Below are positions 7,643 to 15,641 of a DNA stretch of 64,000 nucleotides, piece by piece. Every line of letters starts with the position of its first letter. Position 1 is the first letter of the stretch. The stretch comes from Streptomyces longhuiensis (GTDB lineage: Bacteria; Actinomycetota; Actinomycetes; Streptomycetales; Streptomycetaceae). The translations under genes and the position numbers were made by a program. The notes under the pieces are model-generated. The model was not told where the DNA came from. It made no database searches and saw nothing but the letters and a program-made list of their open reading frames with translations. Location: the NCBI RefSeq assembly GCF_020616555.1, contig NZ_CP085173.1, forward strand, positions 2,294,001 to 2,358,000, in the 5' to 3' direction.

Positions 7643-8467
7643 TCAGAGCAGCGGCTTGTACAGATGGAACTCGGTCGCCCGGTATCCGAGCGACTCGTAC
7701 AGGCGGACGGCCGGGGTGTTGCCCGCGAAGACGTTGAGCCCCAGGCGGGCGGCGCCCGCGGCGTGCGACTCGGCCTCCGCGAGGAGCATCAGCGACCGCC
7801 CGTGGCCGTGCCCGCGGTGCTCGGCCGCGACTTCGACGTCGTAGACGTAGGCGCTCTCGCCGCGCAGCGCGACCCACAGCGTGCCCACGACCGCGCCCTC
7901 CGCCTCGAGCACGCTCAGGACCGCGTCCCGGGTGGCGAGCCCTTCCGCGAGCGTCGCCGCATGATCAGCCTCGGCCTTGGCGCGCGCCTGAGCCTTCGGC
8001 ACTCCCCGCTCGACCAGGGTGCGTACGTAACCGGCCTGTGTGTGCGTCTCCCACGCGGTGAACTCGGGGCCGTTCATGCGCCGTCCCGCGCTGCCCGCCG
8101 GGAGCGTGGAGGGCTCGGCGGGCAGCTCCTTCTCCATGTTCCGGTTGCGCTCGACGTAGCCGAGGGCAGTGGCCAGGGCGAGGGCACGCTCGGCCGACGC
8201 GGGGATCGAGACCTCGATCCGGCCGCAGCCCCAGCCGCGCGCCACCTCCTCGGCGGCTAGCGCGGCGACGGTGCCGCGGCCCCGCCCGCGGTCCTCCTCG
8301 TCGATCCGCAGATCACGGATCCGGGCCACCCCCTCGCCGTAGACGGGGTGGGTGCCCAGACGCAGCTCGCCGACGGGGCGGCTGTTCACGCACACGTGGT
8401 AGTGGCGTGACCGCGTCCCGTCGGCATCGCGCTGAAGCGGCTCGGTCGGCCGCAGGGTGGTGGTCAT
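7643..8467 (-). CDS. GNAT N-acetyltransferase with two GNAT domains
   Basis: 274 residues. The first half (20-110) has a degraded acetyl-CoA loop (EDRGRGRGTVAALAAEEV). The second half (135-270) has a full one (EHRGHGHGRSLMLLAEAES), followed by LGLNVFAGNTPAVRLYESLGY, the classic GNAT C-terminal motif. Tandem GNAT proteins usually have one active domain, here the second by inference. The substrate cannot be predicted. The ATG start at 8467 directly precedes a TLRPTE segment; no longer frame is needed. Confidence 0.85.
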   Translation of the reverse strand: MTTTLRPTEPLQRDADGTRSRHYHVCVNSRPVGELRLGTHPVYGEGVARIRDLRIDEEDRGRGRGTVAALAAEEVARGWGCGRIEVSIPASAERALALATALGYVERNRNMEKELPAEPSTLPAGSAGRRMNGPEFTAWETHTQAGYVRTLVERGVPKAQARAKAEADHAATLAEGLATRDAVLSVLEAEGAVVGTLWVALRGESAYVYDVEVAAEHRGHGHGRSLMLLAEAESHAAGAARLGLNVFAGNTPAVRLYESLGYRATEFHLYKPLL

Positions 8468-8525
8468 CAGGGGTGTTCTACCCGCCCTGCGACCACCGCG
8501 TCACCCGGATTAGGGGTCGTCCTGT

Positions 8526-9347
8526 CTACGGGTCGAGGTCGTCCGCCGCGCGCTCGTCGAAAACGCGCATCGCCTTGGCGGTGACGGGACCGGGCGCACC
8601 CGGCAGCTCGCGTCCGTCGACCCGGTGCACGCTCTGCACGTCGCGCAGCGTGGACGTCAGGAAGATCTCGTCGGCGCGCTCCAGGACGTCCAGCGGCAGG
8701 TCGGTCTCCTTGGCGCCGGTCCACTCGACGGCCAGCGCGCGGGTGATGCCCGCCAGGCAGCCGGAGACGACCGGCGGGGTGTGGATCTCGCCGTCGAGGA
8801 CGACGAAGACGTTCGACCCCGTGCCCTCGCAGAGCTGACCCACCGTGTTGGCGAACAGCGCCTCGGAAGCGCCCTGTTCACGCGCGCGGGCCAGCGCGAC
8901 GACGTTCTCCGCGTACGAGGTGGTCTTCAGGCCCGTGAGCGCGCCGCGTTCGTTGCGCGCCCACGGGACCGTGACCGTGGCGGTGGAGTCGGGGCGCCGG
9001 GCGGTCTCCCCGAGGGCGACCACCAGCGTCGGCCCGTGCTCACCGCGGTCGGAGCCCAGCGGGGAGAGGCCTCCGGTGAACGTGATCCGCAGCCGGCCGA
9101 GCGACATCGGGTTGGCCTCGAGGACGGCGTCGCAGGCCCGGCGCACCTCGTCGAGGTCGGGCTCGGGCAGACCGAGACCGCGTGCGGAGCGGGCGAGCCG
9201 GTCCAGGTGGCGGGTCAGCGCGAACGGCTTCCCGTCGACCGACTTCACGGTCTCGAAAATGCCGTCGCCCACGGTCAGGCCATGGTCGAACACCGAGACA
9301 CGGGCGGCCTCGAGGTCCTGCAGTGTGCCGTCGAGCCAGATCTTCAC
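8526..9347 (-). CDS. pabC: Aminodeoxychorismate lyase-like class IV aminotransferase
   Basis: 273 residues with the fold-type IV PLP enzyme pattern: VFDHGLTVGDGIFET near the N-terminus, the PLP lysine K141 in GLKTTSYAENV, and GTGSNVFVV. PabC converts 4-amino-4-deoxychorismate to p-aminobenzoate and pyruvate for folate. The GTG start overlaps the TGA of the pabB-like gene (GTGA), so the two are translationally coupled, which supports PabC over a branched-chain or D-amino acid aminotransferase. No glutamine amidotransferase subunit (PabA) is nearby. Confidence 0.85.
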   Translation of the reverse strand: MKIWLDGTLQDLEAARVSVFDHGLTVGDGIFETVKSVDGKPFALTRHLDRLARSARGLGLPEPDLDEVRRACDAVLEANPMSLGRLRITFTGGLSPLGSDRGEHGPTLVVALGETARRPDSTATVTVPWARNERGALTGLKTTSYAENVVALARAREQGASEALFANTVGQLCEGTGSNVFVVLDGEIHTPPVVSGCLAGITRALAVEWTGAKETDLPLDVLERADEIFLTSTLRDVQSVHRVDGRELPGAPGPVTAKAMRVFDERAADDLDP

Positions 9348-10399
9348 GTAGGGATCCCTCCACTTTCCTGGTACCTACCCGACGCTACCGCGAGCAGCCG
9401 AGAAGCCTTCAGTTCGGTCTCCCGCCACTCACCCTCGGGGTCGGATCCCCAGGTGATGCCGGCGCCGGTGCCGAACCGCAGGACGCCCTCGGTCCGGTCG
9501 GCCCAGAACGTGCGGATGCCGACGGCCAGCTCGCCGGTGCCCCGGTCGGCGTCGACCCAGCCGATGCCGCCGCAGTACGGACCGCGGGGCGCCGTCTCCA
9601 GGGCGTCGATGATGCGCAGGGCGCTGGACTTGGGAGCTCCGGTGACCGAGCCGGGCTGGAACGCGGCGTCGAGCAGCTCACGCCAGCCCGCGCCGTCGCG
9701 AAGTTCACCGCGGACGGTGGAGACGAGGTGGACGAGGCCCGGGTGCTTCTCGACGACGCACAGCTCCGGGACGGTCACGGAACCGGTCGCGCAGACGCGT
9801 CCGAGATCGTTGCGGACCAGGTCCACGATCATCACGTTCTCCGCGTAGTCCTTCTCCAGGAGGTCCGCCTCGGTGCGGCCCGTGCCCTTGATCGGCCCGG
9901 ACTCGACGGTCCGACCGGCGCGGCTCAGGAAGAGCTCGGGGGACGCGGTGGCTATCTCCACGCCGTGCTCGGGAAGGCGGATGGTCCCCGCATAAGGGGC
10001 CGGGTTGCCGCGTGCGAGGAGCGCCGTGAGGGCGTCCACGTCCGCGCGCGGGGGAAGGGGCGCGGACAGGACGCGGCAGAGGTTGACCTGGTAGACGTCG
10101 CCGGCCGCGATGCGGGTGCGGATCCTGCGGACGCCCTCGGTGTACGCGGCCCGGTCGAGGGACGACGTCCAGTCACCGGCCGCGGGACCCTGCCAGGCCC
10201 CGGGGACCGGGGCGGGCACGGGCTCCTCCCGTACGGAGTCGAAGCGGGCGCACACAAGACGGCCCTCGAAGTCCGCGGACACGGCCCAGAAGCCGGCGGA
10301 GTCCAGGGCTTCGGGATCGCTGGTCACGTCGCGCAACTCGGTCGCTACGAGACCGCCGAAGCGGGCCAGAGGGGGCAGGTCGTGAGGGAGGTCGCGCAC
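9344..10399 (-). CDS. pabB: Chorismate-binding enzyme, aminodeoxychorismate synthase component I
   Basis: 351 residues, shorter than TrpE and typical of stand-alone PabB-like proteins. Signature segments of the chorismate-utilising family are present: PIKGTGRT, LVRNDLGRVCATGSV, and GSVTGAPKSSALRIIDALE, and the C-terminal IRTFW region. It probably aminates chorismate with ammonia supplied by a separate PabA. It is upstream of and overlaps the PabC-like gene. It is divergent from the tRNA block at 10545. Isochorismate or anthranilate synthase activity cannot be excluded but fits the neighbour less well. Confidence 0.85.
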   Translation of the reverse strand: MRDLPHDLPPLARFGGLVATELRDVTSDPEALDSAGFWAVSADFEGRLVCARFDSVREEPVPAPVPGAWQGPAAGDWTSSLDRAAYTEGVRRIRTRIAAGDVYQVNLCRVLSAPLPPRADVDALTALLARGNPAPYAGTIRLPEHGVEIATASPELFLSRAGRTVESGPIKGTGRTEADLLEKDYAENVMIVDLVRNDLGRVCATGSVTVPELCVVEKHPGLVHLVSTVRGELRDGAGWRELLDAAFQPGSVTGAPKSSALRIIDALETAPRGPYCGGIGWVDADRGTGELAVGIRTFWADRTEGVLRFGTGAGITWGSDPEGEWRETELKASRLLAVASGRYQESGGIPT

Positions 10400-10474
10400 G
10401 TCTTCGAGTCTATGGCGGGTGTCCCCCGCGTGACCTGGGGTGGTCGCACCGCAGCACGCTGCGCAAACGCGTTT

Positions 10475-10502
10475 TTGTACTGGCCCAGGAATCCGCTAGA
10501 GT
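10475..10502 (+). promoter_or_regulatory. Promoter of the tRNA-Gly/Cys/Val block
   Basis: TTGTAC (10475-10480) and TAGAGT (10497-10502) with a 16-base spacer, ending 42 bases before the mature tRNA-Gly. This is a good match to the vegetative Streptomyces consensus. Confidence 0.6.
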
Positions 10503-10544
10503 TCAACACGTCGCCGGGACGCGCAAGCGAAACGGAAACGACAA

Positions 10545-10617
10545 GCGGACGTAGCTCAGTTGGTAGAGCGCAACCTTGCCAAGGTTGAGGTCGCCAGTTC
10601 GAACCTGGTCGTCCGCT
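10545..10617 (+). tRNA. tRNA-Gly (anticodon GCC)
   Basis: 73 nt. Acceptor GCGGACG pairs with CGTCCGC, discriminator T. Anticodon stem CAACC/GGTTG encloses TTGCCAA, giving GCC. T arm GTTCGAAC is intact. CCA is not encoded. Confidence 0.95.
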
Positions 10618-10654
10618 CAGGAAGTGGGGGATCTTCCCGAACCCCCACACTCCT

Positions 10655-10728
10655 GGTGGAGTGGCCGAGAGGCGAGGCAACGGCCTGCAAAGCCGTCTAC
10701 ACGGGTTCAAATCCCGTCTCCACCTCCA
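10655..10728 (+). tRNA. tRNA-Cys (anticodon GCA)
   Basis: Acceptor GGTGGAG pairs with CTCCACC, discriminator T as expected for tRNA-Cys, and CCA is encoded (10726-10728). Anticodon stem ACGGC/GCCGT encloses CTGCAAA, giving GCA. It is the only one of the seven tRNAs here with an encoded CCA. Confidence 0.95.
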
Positions 10729-10729
10729 A

Positions 10730-10801
10730 GGACGATTAGCTCAGCGGGAGAGCGCTTCCCTGACACGGAAGAGGTCACTGGTTCAATCCCAGTATCGTCC
10801 A
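10730..10801 (+). tRNA. tRNA-Val (anticodon GAC), copy 1
   Basis: 72 nt, one base after the CCA of tRNA-Cys. Acceptor GGACGAT/ATCGTCC, discriminator A. Anticodon stem CTTCC/GGAAG encloses CTGACAC, giving GAC (codons GUC/GUU). It differs from copies 2 and 3 in its acceptor stem. Confidence 0.95.
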
Positions 10802-10843
10802 CTGGATCATCGCGAAGGTCACCTTCCGACGGTCCGAAACCCC

Positions 10844-10915
10844 GCGCGATTAGCTCAGCGGGAGAGCGCTTCCCTGACACGGAAGAGGTCACTGGTTCAA
10901 TCCCAGTATCGCGCA
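10844..10915 (+). tRNA. tRNA-Val (anticodon GAC), copy 2
   Basis: 72 nt, acceptor GCGCGAT/ATCGCGC, otherwise the same body as copy 1 with anticodon loop CTGACAC. Confidence 0.95.
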
Positions 10916-10957
10916 CGCAGTACCACTCACGGGTCCTGATACAGTCTGGTCCGTCCC

Positions 10958-11029
10958 GCGCGATTAGCTCAGCGGGAGAGCGCTTCCCTGACACGGAAGA
11001 GGTCACTGGTTCAATCCCAGTATCGCGCA
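10958..11029 (+). tRNA. tRNA-Val (anticodon GAC), copy 3
   Basis: 72 nt, identical to copy 2. The spacer 10916-10957 holds GATACAGT, a possible -10 element for an internal promoter. Confidence 0.95.
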
Positions 11030-11034
11030 CACTC

Positions 11035-11068
11035 AAGAAGCCCCCAGCCTTTCGGCCGGGGGCTTCTT
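11035..11068. terminator. Terminator after the tRNA block
   Basis: AAGAAGCCCCC (11035-11045) pairs with GGGGGCTTCTT (11058-11068), with a small inner stem AGCC/GGC. It ends 15 bases before the stop of the convergent zinc-ribbon gene and can serve both strands. Confidence 0.85.
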
Positions 11069-11083
11069 CACGTGCGGGGCGGC

Positions 11084-11359
11084 TCAGGAGGAGAAGAGCA
11101 TCCGGCCGAAGCCGCCCTTGTGATGACCGTGGTGCCCGCCGTGGTGCGGGGCACCCCAGGCCGGGGCGGGGGCCGACGGGTACGCCTGCGGGGCCGGAGG
11201 CGCCGGCGGCACCTGCTGCTGCCACTGGGACTCGAGGCGCGTCAGGGACTCCAGCTCGCCGTAGTCGAGGAATATCCCCCGGCAGCCGCTGCACTGCTCG
11301 ATCTGGACGCCATTGCGGTTGTACGTGTGCATCGGTGCATGACACTTGGGGCACTGCAT
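11084..11359 (-). CDS. Zinc-ribbon (TFIIB-type) protein
   Basis: 91 residues from the ATG at 11359, with GAGGAG 11 bases upstream. The N-terminal zinc ribbon has C3-x2-C6 and C23-x2-C26, followed by RGIFLDYGELESL, the usual sequence of zf-TFIIB domain proteins. The rest is Pro/Ala rich and ends with a His/Gly cluster (HHGGHHGHHKGG) that might bind metal, then FGRMLFSS. These proteins are widespread and uncharacterised; a nucleic-acid or metal-handling role is only inferred. Confidence 0.8.
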   Translation of the reverse strand: MQCPKCHAPMHTYNRNGVQIEQCSGCRGIFLDYGELESLTRLESQWQQQVPPAPPAPQAYPSAPAPAWGAPHHGGHHGHHKGGFGRMLFSS

Positions 11360-11428
11360 GGTCGGCTCAACTCCTCGCCGTTCGGCACTTCTTCGCCGGA
11401 ACACTTCCCGGCATCGGTCCGTTGCACC

Positions 11429-12376
11429 CTACTTCGCCACACCGTGTGCCAACTCGGCCGGTACGGCTGCCATTCGGTCACAGGCGTCGACCAATGCCTC
11501 CTCTGCCTCGTCGAGCGCCCGGCCGGCCGCGACGGCCTTGGCCACGGCGAGCGCCGCGGTCTGGACGGTGAGGGCGCGGGCCGGGGCGTCGAGGGCGAGC
11601 CACGGGTCGCCCTGGAGCGACGGAGCACCGCCCGCCGCCTGGTACGCGGTGAGGAACCTCGTCCACTCCTGTGCCGGAAGCAGGCCGCACGCGAACCACG
11701 CGGCGGGGCGGGCGAGGTCCCAGGCAGGGTCTCCGATGCCGAGGTCGTCCACGTCGATCAGGAGCCACGGGCCGGTGCCGGCGGGGCGGCGGACGAGCTG
11801 GCCGAGGTGCAGGTCGCCGTGGCACAGGGCGGACGCGTGCCCGCCGTAGGTCTCGGCGCGAGCCCAGGGCGGCAGGCCCGACCAGGCGCGCAGGATCGGC
11901 GCGGACGCCGGGTGAGGGCCGGCGGCCAGGAGCCGTGCGACGGCGAGGGCCGCCTTGGCCGGGCCGCGCATCGGCGGGAGCGGGCCCGGGAGTTCCGCCG
12001 TGGGCACCGCGTGGAGGCGGGCCAGAAGCGTGGCCGCGTCCTCCCACGGCGCGCGTTCGGGGGCGTCGGGGTCCACGGGGCTGCCGTGCGGCCAGAACGT
12101 GACGAGCCGGTCGTGCAGATCCGCCGCGACGGGTGTGAGGGGCGGCAGCAGGATGCCGGGGAGTGCCGCCGCCGTGGCGAGGCGGGCGGTGAGCTCGGCG
12201 GGATCCGTGCCCGGGGCGTGGGCCTTGGCGACGAGGTCTCCGTGGCGCACGACCGTGCCGTCCGCCCGGTCGGCGAGTACGGCGCCCGCGGCCGGACAGG
12301 CGCAGGGCCCCGGGCCGGGGTGCGCCGCGCCGCGTGCCGTGGCGGTGAGTGCGGGCAGCAGGACGGGTGCGGTCAT
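11429..12376 (-). CDS. Aminoglycoside phosphotransferase (APH)-family kinase
   Basis: 315 residues from the ATG at 12376, with GGGGGGAA six bases upstream. The catalytic Brenner motif HGDLHLGQL and the metal-binding DVDDLGIGDPAWDLA segment show an intact APH/choline-kinase-like active site. The N-lobe is short and Ala/Gly rich, and VVRHGDLVAKAH holds the probable ATP lysine. Members phosphorylate small alcohols or amino sugars. No transporter or biosynthetic partner adjoins it, so substrate and any resistance role are unknown. Confidence 0.8.
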   Translation of the reverse strand: MTAPVLLPALTATARGAAHPGPGPCACPAAGAVLADRADGTVVRHGDLVAKAHAPGTDPAELTARLATAAALPGILLPPLTPVAADLHDRLVTFWPHGSPVDPDAPERAPWEDAATLLARLHAVPTAELPGPLPPMRGPAKAALAVARLLAAGPHPASAPILRAWSGLPPWARAETYGGHASALCHGDLHLGQLVRRPAGTGPWLLIDVDDLGIGDPAWDLARPAAWFACGLLPAQEWTRFLTAYQAAGGAPSLQGDPWLALDAPARALTVQTAALAVAKAVAAGRALDEAEEALVDACDRMAAVPAELAHGVAK

Positions 12377-12456
12377 CGGTGGTTCCCCCCGGGTGGTGTC
12401 ACCGCGAGCGTACGCAGAATCGGGCGGGTGGGTCCTACCGGTGCGCGGGCAGAACA

Positions 12457-12488
12457 ATGGCCGCGCAGCTCCCCAGCTGCGCGGCCAT
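12457..12488 (-). terminator. Hairpin downstream of the small membrane protein gene
   Basis: Perfect 14-base arms, ATGGCCGCGCAGCT and its complement, around CCCC. On the minus strand it begins 88 bases after the stop at 12577 and lies before the APH-like gene. Confidence 0.7.
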
Positions 12489-12576
12489 CATGTGCCGTCC
12501 GCCGCACCCCCGTCCCCACGGGGTTTCATGGCCGGATGTCCCCGCCCGGACCGCTCTTCCGGGCCTGGGGCGCCGC

Positions 12577-12783
12577 TCAGCGCCCCAGCATCACGCCCAC
12601 GGACGACGCTTGTGTGACCACTGCTTCCCAGCCGCCGAAGACGACTACGAGCAGGGCCGCCAGGGGAAGAACCATGACCGTCGCCACCAAGGGGTGACGG
12701 CGCTCGGAACGACGGCCGCCGAACGCGGCGAATGCCCTGCGTCCCTGCGTGCGGACCATCGTCCGCGGTGCCGTGTCCGCCAT
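12577..12783 (-). CDS. Small single-pass membrane protein
   Basis: 68 residues from the ATG at 12783, with GGGAGAGG directly upstream; this favours it over a frame extending to 12903. The N-terminal 32 residues are strongly basic (many Arg) and one transmembrane helix follows (about 34-54, VATVMVLPLAALLVVVFGGW). Topology is cytosolic N-terminus by the positive-inside rule. No known family is recognised. Confidence 0.6.
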   Translation of the reverse strand: MADTAPRTMVRTQGRRAFAAFGGRRSERRHPLVATVMVLPLAALLVVVFGGWEAVVTQASSVGVMLGR

Positions 12784-12980
12784 GGTTCCTCTCCCGGTCA
12801 AGATCTTCGGTTTGGCAGCGGCGGGTACCTGACCTCGGGGGACGAGTGCTTGCACCCGCCGCTTGACCTCAAATCTAGGCGCGTCAGGAGCCACGGTCGT
12901 CATGCCCTCGTACCGATTGCCGGGCCTCCCGGAGGATGAGCGCCGCTCCCTCGCCTACTCCCCTGGGTGGAGAAGAGGAC

Positions 12981-13256
12981 CTAGGTCTCGGGGTCTTCCC
13001 TGAGGGGACGACCGGCGCGGGCCGCCGCCTCCTCGGGCTCCTCCCTGGGTACCGGCTGCTCGACCAGGGCGAGTACCCGGGTCGCCATGAAACGTGCCGT
13101 ACGCACGACAGAGCCGGAGCGGGTGACTTCGCTCACTTCCACCACACCCCTGCGGACCGCCGTCTCGACCCGGCGGCCCGCCCGGCTCGCCACCACCTCG
13201 TACGTGCGCGTCGTGTCCCCCGCGTCCACGACTATCTCCACTCGGTCACCCTTCAC
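12981..13256 (-). CDS. Small conserved protein of unknown function
   Basis: 91 residues starting at a GTG (13256) with AGGGGG upstream. The first 60 residues alternate short strands (VEIVVDAGDTTRTYEVVAS, RRGVVEVSEVTRSGSVVRTARF), which suggests a small beta barrel; the tail is Glu/Ala rich. It is divergent from the kinase gene at 13453. No name can be given. Confidence 0.6.
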   Translation of the reverse strand: MKGDRVEIVVDAGDTTRTYEVVASRAGRRVETAVRRGVVEVSEVTRSGSVVRTARFMATRVLALVEQPVPREEPEEAAARAGRPLREDPET

Positions 13257-13452
13257 AGGCCCAATCCCCCTTCTACGACGGATGGTTGGCGATCAGGGCA
13301 GGCGCGGGCCGCACCGCTCCCGCTTTCCCTGACCACCTCTCAAGTTTCCCACCGGGCACTGACAATCGATCGGATCGCGAGGGCGCGGCCTATGCGCGCA
13401 CCCGGCCGTGGAAACGTAAGCTGTCGCTCGTCAAACGGACCGGGCAGCGGGG

Positions 13453-14718
13453 ATGGACATGGCGATGATGCGCCTGAGGCGCGAGGACCCGCGTGTCGTC
13501 GGCTCGTTCAGGATTCACCGGCGGCTCGGCGCGGGCGGGATGGGCGTCGTCTATCTGGGCTCCGACCGCCGCGGCCAGCGGGTCGCTCTGAAGGTGATCC
13601 GGCCCGATCTCGCGGAGGACCAGGAGTTCAGGTCGCGCTTCGCGCGCGAGGTCTCCGCGGCCCGCAGGATCAGAGGCGGCTGCACGGCCCGCCTGGTCGC
13701 GGCCGATCTCGACACCGACAAGCCGTGGTTCGCGACCCAGTACGTCCCCGGGCCCTCGCTGCACGACAAGGTCGCCGAGGAGGGGCCGCTGGCCGCCTCC
13801 GACGTGGCCGCGGTCGGTGCGGCGCTGTCCGAGGGGCTCGTCGCCGTGCACGAGGCGGGCGTCGTGCACCGCGACCTCAAGCCGTCGAACATCCTGCTGT
13901 CGCCCAAGGGCCCGCGCATCATCGACTTCGGCATCGCCTGGGCGACCGGCGCCTCCACGCTCACCCATGTCGGTACGGCCGTCGGCTCCCCCGGGTTCCT
14001 CGCCCCCGAGCAGGTGCGGGGCGCCGCCGTCACGCCCGCCACGGACGTCTTCGCGCTCGGCGCCACCCTCGCGTACGCGGCGATGGCCGACTCGCCCTTC
14101 GGGCAAGGCAGTTCCGAAGTGATGCTGTACCGGGTCGTGCACGAGGAGGCCCAGCTGCACGGCGTACCGGACGCCCTGTCCCCGCTGATCCGGGCCTGCC
14201 TCGCCAAGGACCCCGAGGAGCGGCCCAGCACACTCCAACTGTCGCTTCGGCTCAAGGAGATCGCGGCCCGCGAGGCGCAGGGCCTCGGCGACGCCAGGCC
14301 GCCCGCCCCGCGCGGGGACGCCGACCGTCCCACGGGCCGGCTCGCCGAGCAGTACGCGGAGCAGCGCACGCAGCGCCGCGCTCCGCAGGGGACTCCCCCG
14401 CCGCGGCCGAGCAACGGTTCCTCACGGACCGGCGGCAGCACGCGGCCGGGCGCGCCCCGCAACACGACGCGTTCGGGCTCGCGCCCCGCGCCCCGCAGCA
14501 ACGGCGGGCGGCAGGGGCCGCGCACGACGGGGACCGGGAAGCGCCGGCCCGCCAATCCGCGGCTGCTACGCCAGCGGCTCTTCGTGTTCGTGGTGGTGAC
14601 GCTGCTCGTGGCGCTCGGGATCGCGGCGGCGCAGGGCTGCCAGGGGCCGTCGCGCGGGCTCGGTGAGCCGCGCGACGGTGTGCACGCGCAGGAGACGCTG
14701 CCCCGCCCCTACCTCTGA
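13453..14718 (+). CDS. Tail-anchored eukaryotic-type Ser/Thr protein kinase
   Basis: 421 residues. The kinase domain (about 18-275) is complete: Gly-rich loop GAGGMGVVYLG, ATP lysine K47, catalytic HRD at 139-141 in HRDLKPSN, DFG at 158-160 and APE at 184-186. Residues 280-370 are a basic Pro/Arg/Ser/Gly linker of low complexity. One transmembrane helix lies at about 376-395 and only some 26 residues remain outside. There are no PASTA or other sensor domains. It probably phosphorylates cytosolic targets near the membrane; ligand control through such a short outer tail is unlikely. The gene stands alone and converges with the methyltransferase gene, seven bp apart. Confidence 0.9.
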   Translation: MDMAMMRLRREDPRVVGSFRIHRRLGAGGMGVVYLGSDRRGQRVALKVIRPDLAEDQEFRSRFAREVSAARRIRGGCTARLVAADLDTDKPWFATQYVPGPSLHDKVAEEGPLAASDVAAVGAALSEGLVAVHEAGVVHRDLKPSNILLSPKGPRIIDFGIAWATGASTLTHVGTAVGSPGFLAPEQVRGAAVTPATDVFALGATLAYAAMADSPFGQGSSEVMLYRVVHEEAQLHGVPDALSPLIRACLAKDPEERPSTLQLSLRLKEIAAREAQGLGDARPPAPRGDADRPTGRLAEQYAEQRTQRRAPQGTPPPRPSNGSSRTGGSTRPGAPRNTTRSGSRPAPRSNGGRQGPRTTGTGKRRPANPRLLRQRLFVFVVVTLLVALGIAAAQGCQGPSRGLGEPRDGVHAQETLPRPYL

Positions 14719-14725
14719 GGTCCGG

Positions 14726-15553
14726 TCAGGACCGGGGGCGGCCGGTGGCCACCGCGTAGAACGCGACCGCGGCCGCCGCTCCCACGTTGAGCGAGTCGAC
14801 GCCGTGGGCCATCGGGATGCGCACCCATTCGTCGGCGGCGACCAGGGCCTGGGTGGAGAGGCCGTCGCCCTCGGCGCCGAGCATCAGGGCCACGCGGTCC
14901 ATCTTGTGCGGGGCCGCCTCGTCGAGGCTCTTCGCCTTCTCGTCGGGGGTGAGCGCGAGCAGGCTGAAGCCCGCCTCGCGTACCGACTCCAGGGACTTGG
15001 GCCAGGATTCGAGGCGTGCGTAGGGGACCGAGAAGACGGCGCCCATGGAGACCTTCACCGAGCGGCGGTAGAGCGGGTCGGCGCAGTCCGGGGAGAGCAG
15101 GACCGCGTCCATGCCGAGCGCGGCCGCGCTGCGGAAGATGGCGCCGATGTTCGTGTGGTCGTTCACCGCTTCCATGACGACGACGCGGCGCTGCGTGGCG
15201 AGGATCTCGTCGGCGGTCGGGAGCGGCTTGCGCTGCATCGAGGCGAGGGCGCCGCGGTGCACGTGGTAGCCGGTGACGCGCTCGGCGAGGTCCGGGCTCA
15301 CGGCGTAGACCGGGGCCGGGACCTCGTCGATGACGTCGCGCATGACGTCGACCCACTTGGCGGAGAGCAGCATGGAGCGCATCTCGTACCCGGCCTGCTT
15401 GGCCCGTCTGATCACCTTCTCGCCCTCGGCGATGAACAGGCCCTCGGCGGGCTCGCGCCTGCGGCGCAGCTCGACGTCGGTCAGGCCCGTGTAGTCGCGC
15501 AGGCGCGGGTCGTCGGGATCTTCGATGGTGATGAGACCTTGAGCTTCAGCCAC
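14726..15553 (-). CDS. SpoU/TrmH-family RNA 2'-O-methyltransferase
   Basis: 275 residues. An N-terminal substrate-binding domain (about 15-95) precedes the SPOUT knot domain with all three motifs: NDHTNIGAIFRSAAALG, MLGAEGDGLS and IPMAHGVDSLNVGAAAAV. These bind S-adenosylmethionine and place the catalytic Asn/Arg. It methylates ribose 2'-OH in rRNA or tRNA; the target nucleotide cannot be told. It is followed on the same strand by nothing close, and its upstream neighbour CysG/CobA ends 88 bp away. Confidence 0.9.
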   Translation of the reverse strand: MAEAQGLITIEDPDDPRLRDYTGLTDVELRRRREPAEGLFIAEGEKVIRRAKQAGYEMRSMLLSAKWVDVMRDVIDEVPAPVYAVSPDLAERVTGYHVHRGALASMQRKPLPTADEILATQRRVVVMEAVNDHTNIGAIFRSAAALGMDAVLLSPDCADPLYRRSVKVSMGAVFSVPYARLESWPKSLESVREAGFSLLALTPDEKAKSLDEAAPHKMDRVALMLGAEGDGLSTQALVAADEWVRIPMAHGVDSLNVGAAAAVAFYAVATGRPRS

Positions 15554-15641
15554 AGGTTGATACTGCCTTGTCCTGGGTGCGGTGCCAACGGCTCGGAGCG
15601 AGTTCTGTTACCGCTGGTTACGTGTGGGGGTTCGTGACGGG

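Noticed and set aside
3154-11029. tRNA genes as attachment sites of an integrated element
   Set aside because: No integrase, no repeated tRNA 3' ends apart from the complete gene copies, and only core genes lie between them.
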